From positions 1-13,793 of the forward strand of contig DAOUJC010000020.1 in NCBI GenBank assembly GCA_034423135.1: DNA of 13,793 nucleotides, read 5' to 3'. This document shows, piece by piece, positions 13,768-13,793 of this stretch. The notes beneath the pieces are model-generated. The model did not search any database. It was not told the DNA's origin and was given only the letters and a program-made list of their open reading frames with translations. Numbering within the stretch: the first letter of the stretch is position 1; each line of letters opens with the position of its first letter. The stretch comes from JAPPHY01 sp034423135. Lineage in GTDB: Bacteria > Chloroflexota > Dehalococcoidia > Lucifugimonadales > UBA2985. The position numbers and the translations under genes were made by a program.

Positions 13768-13793
13768 ACTATATATTGGACTGGATGTACACA
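13763..13793 (+). CDS. IS110-family transposase, N-terminus only
   Basis: Ten codons, beginning GTG, encode VTLYIGLDVH before the window ends. AAGGAGGG at 13750-13757 is five bases upstream, a strong ribosome binding site. YIGLDVH is the start of the RuvC-like DEDD domain of IS110-family recombinases, with D8 the first catalytic acid. The rest of the gene is beyond the window, so intactness cannot be judged. Confidence 0.75.
   Translation, partial: MTLYIGLDVH

Larger units (their letters stand above)
13695..13793 (+). mobile_element. Left end of an IS110-like insertion sequence (partial)
   Basis: The element appears to start where the hairpin repeat is interrupted and contains a 68-base non-coding end followed by the start of a transposase that reads YIGLDVH, the IS110 hallmark. 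The short left flank would suit the IS1111 subgroup better than classic IS110 members, whose left flank is longer and encodes the bridge RNA. The right end is outside the window, so element borders and subgroup are inferred. Confidence 0.65.

Overview
This 13.8-kb, GC-rich window most resembles a chromosome of a Chloroflexota bacterium, possibly a SAR202/Dehalococcoidia-type lineage. The evidence is indirect: a 16S rRNA 3' end with no 23S gene behind it, tandem CaiB/BaiF CoA-transferases, secreted lipoproteins with long Pro/Thr linkers, and many short palindromic intergenic repeats. No taxon-defining marker could be compared, so the assignment is an inference.

Layout. (1) 1-107: 3' end of 16S rRNA, then a spacer with several GC-rich hairpins, including a probable terminator, and no tRNA or 23S. 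(2) 456-3180 (+): a consensus-like promoter drives two CaiB/BaiF family III CoA-transferases coupled by an ATGA overlap; the first keeps the catalytic Asp and the second appears to have lost it. (3) 3225-3442: inverted-repeat elements between convergent units. (4) 3459-6826 (-): a compact operon read trpG, DNA methyltransferase, trpD, trpC; it supplies the anthranilate-synthase amidotransferase and two following steps of tryptophan synthesis, with a SPPY-type DNA methylase in the middle. (5) 6906-7055: hairpin repeats. (6) 7073-9541 (+): a large lipoprotein with three CARDB-like repeats and a HELGH zinc-metalloprotease domain. (7) 9591-9664 (+): tRNA-Gln(CTG) with its own promoter.

(8) 9717-10220 (+): the most notable gene, a peroxiredoxin-like selenoprotein. 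An in-frame TGA sits exactly where the catalytic Cys of the family's FYRGxWCxxC motif belongs, and a compact hairpin lies just downstream. (9) 10249-10368: a possible structured RNA or palindrome-rich leader ahead of a lower-GC MazG-like gene (10447-10761). (10) 10901-13218 (-): an aldo/keto reductase followed by a lipoprotein of unknown family. (11) 13219-13793: a repeat-dense intergenic stretch ending in the left end of an IS110-like element, apparently inserted into the loop of one copy of a 35-nt hairpin repeat; only the first ten transposase codons are in the window.

The repeats form at least two families. One is a 35-nt hairpin with a constant 11-nt loop and compensating stem changes. 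The other is a set of GTCA...TCYA palindromes, several with tetraloops of GNRA type or close to it. Apart from the trp cluster and the CoA-transferase pair, neighbouring genes show no obvious shared pathway.
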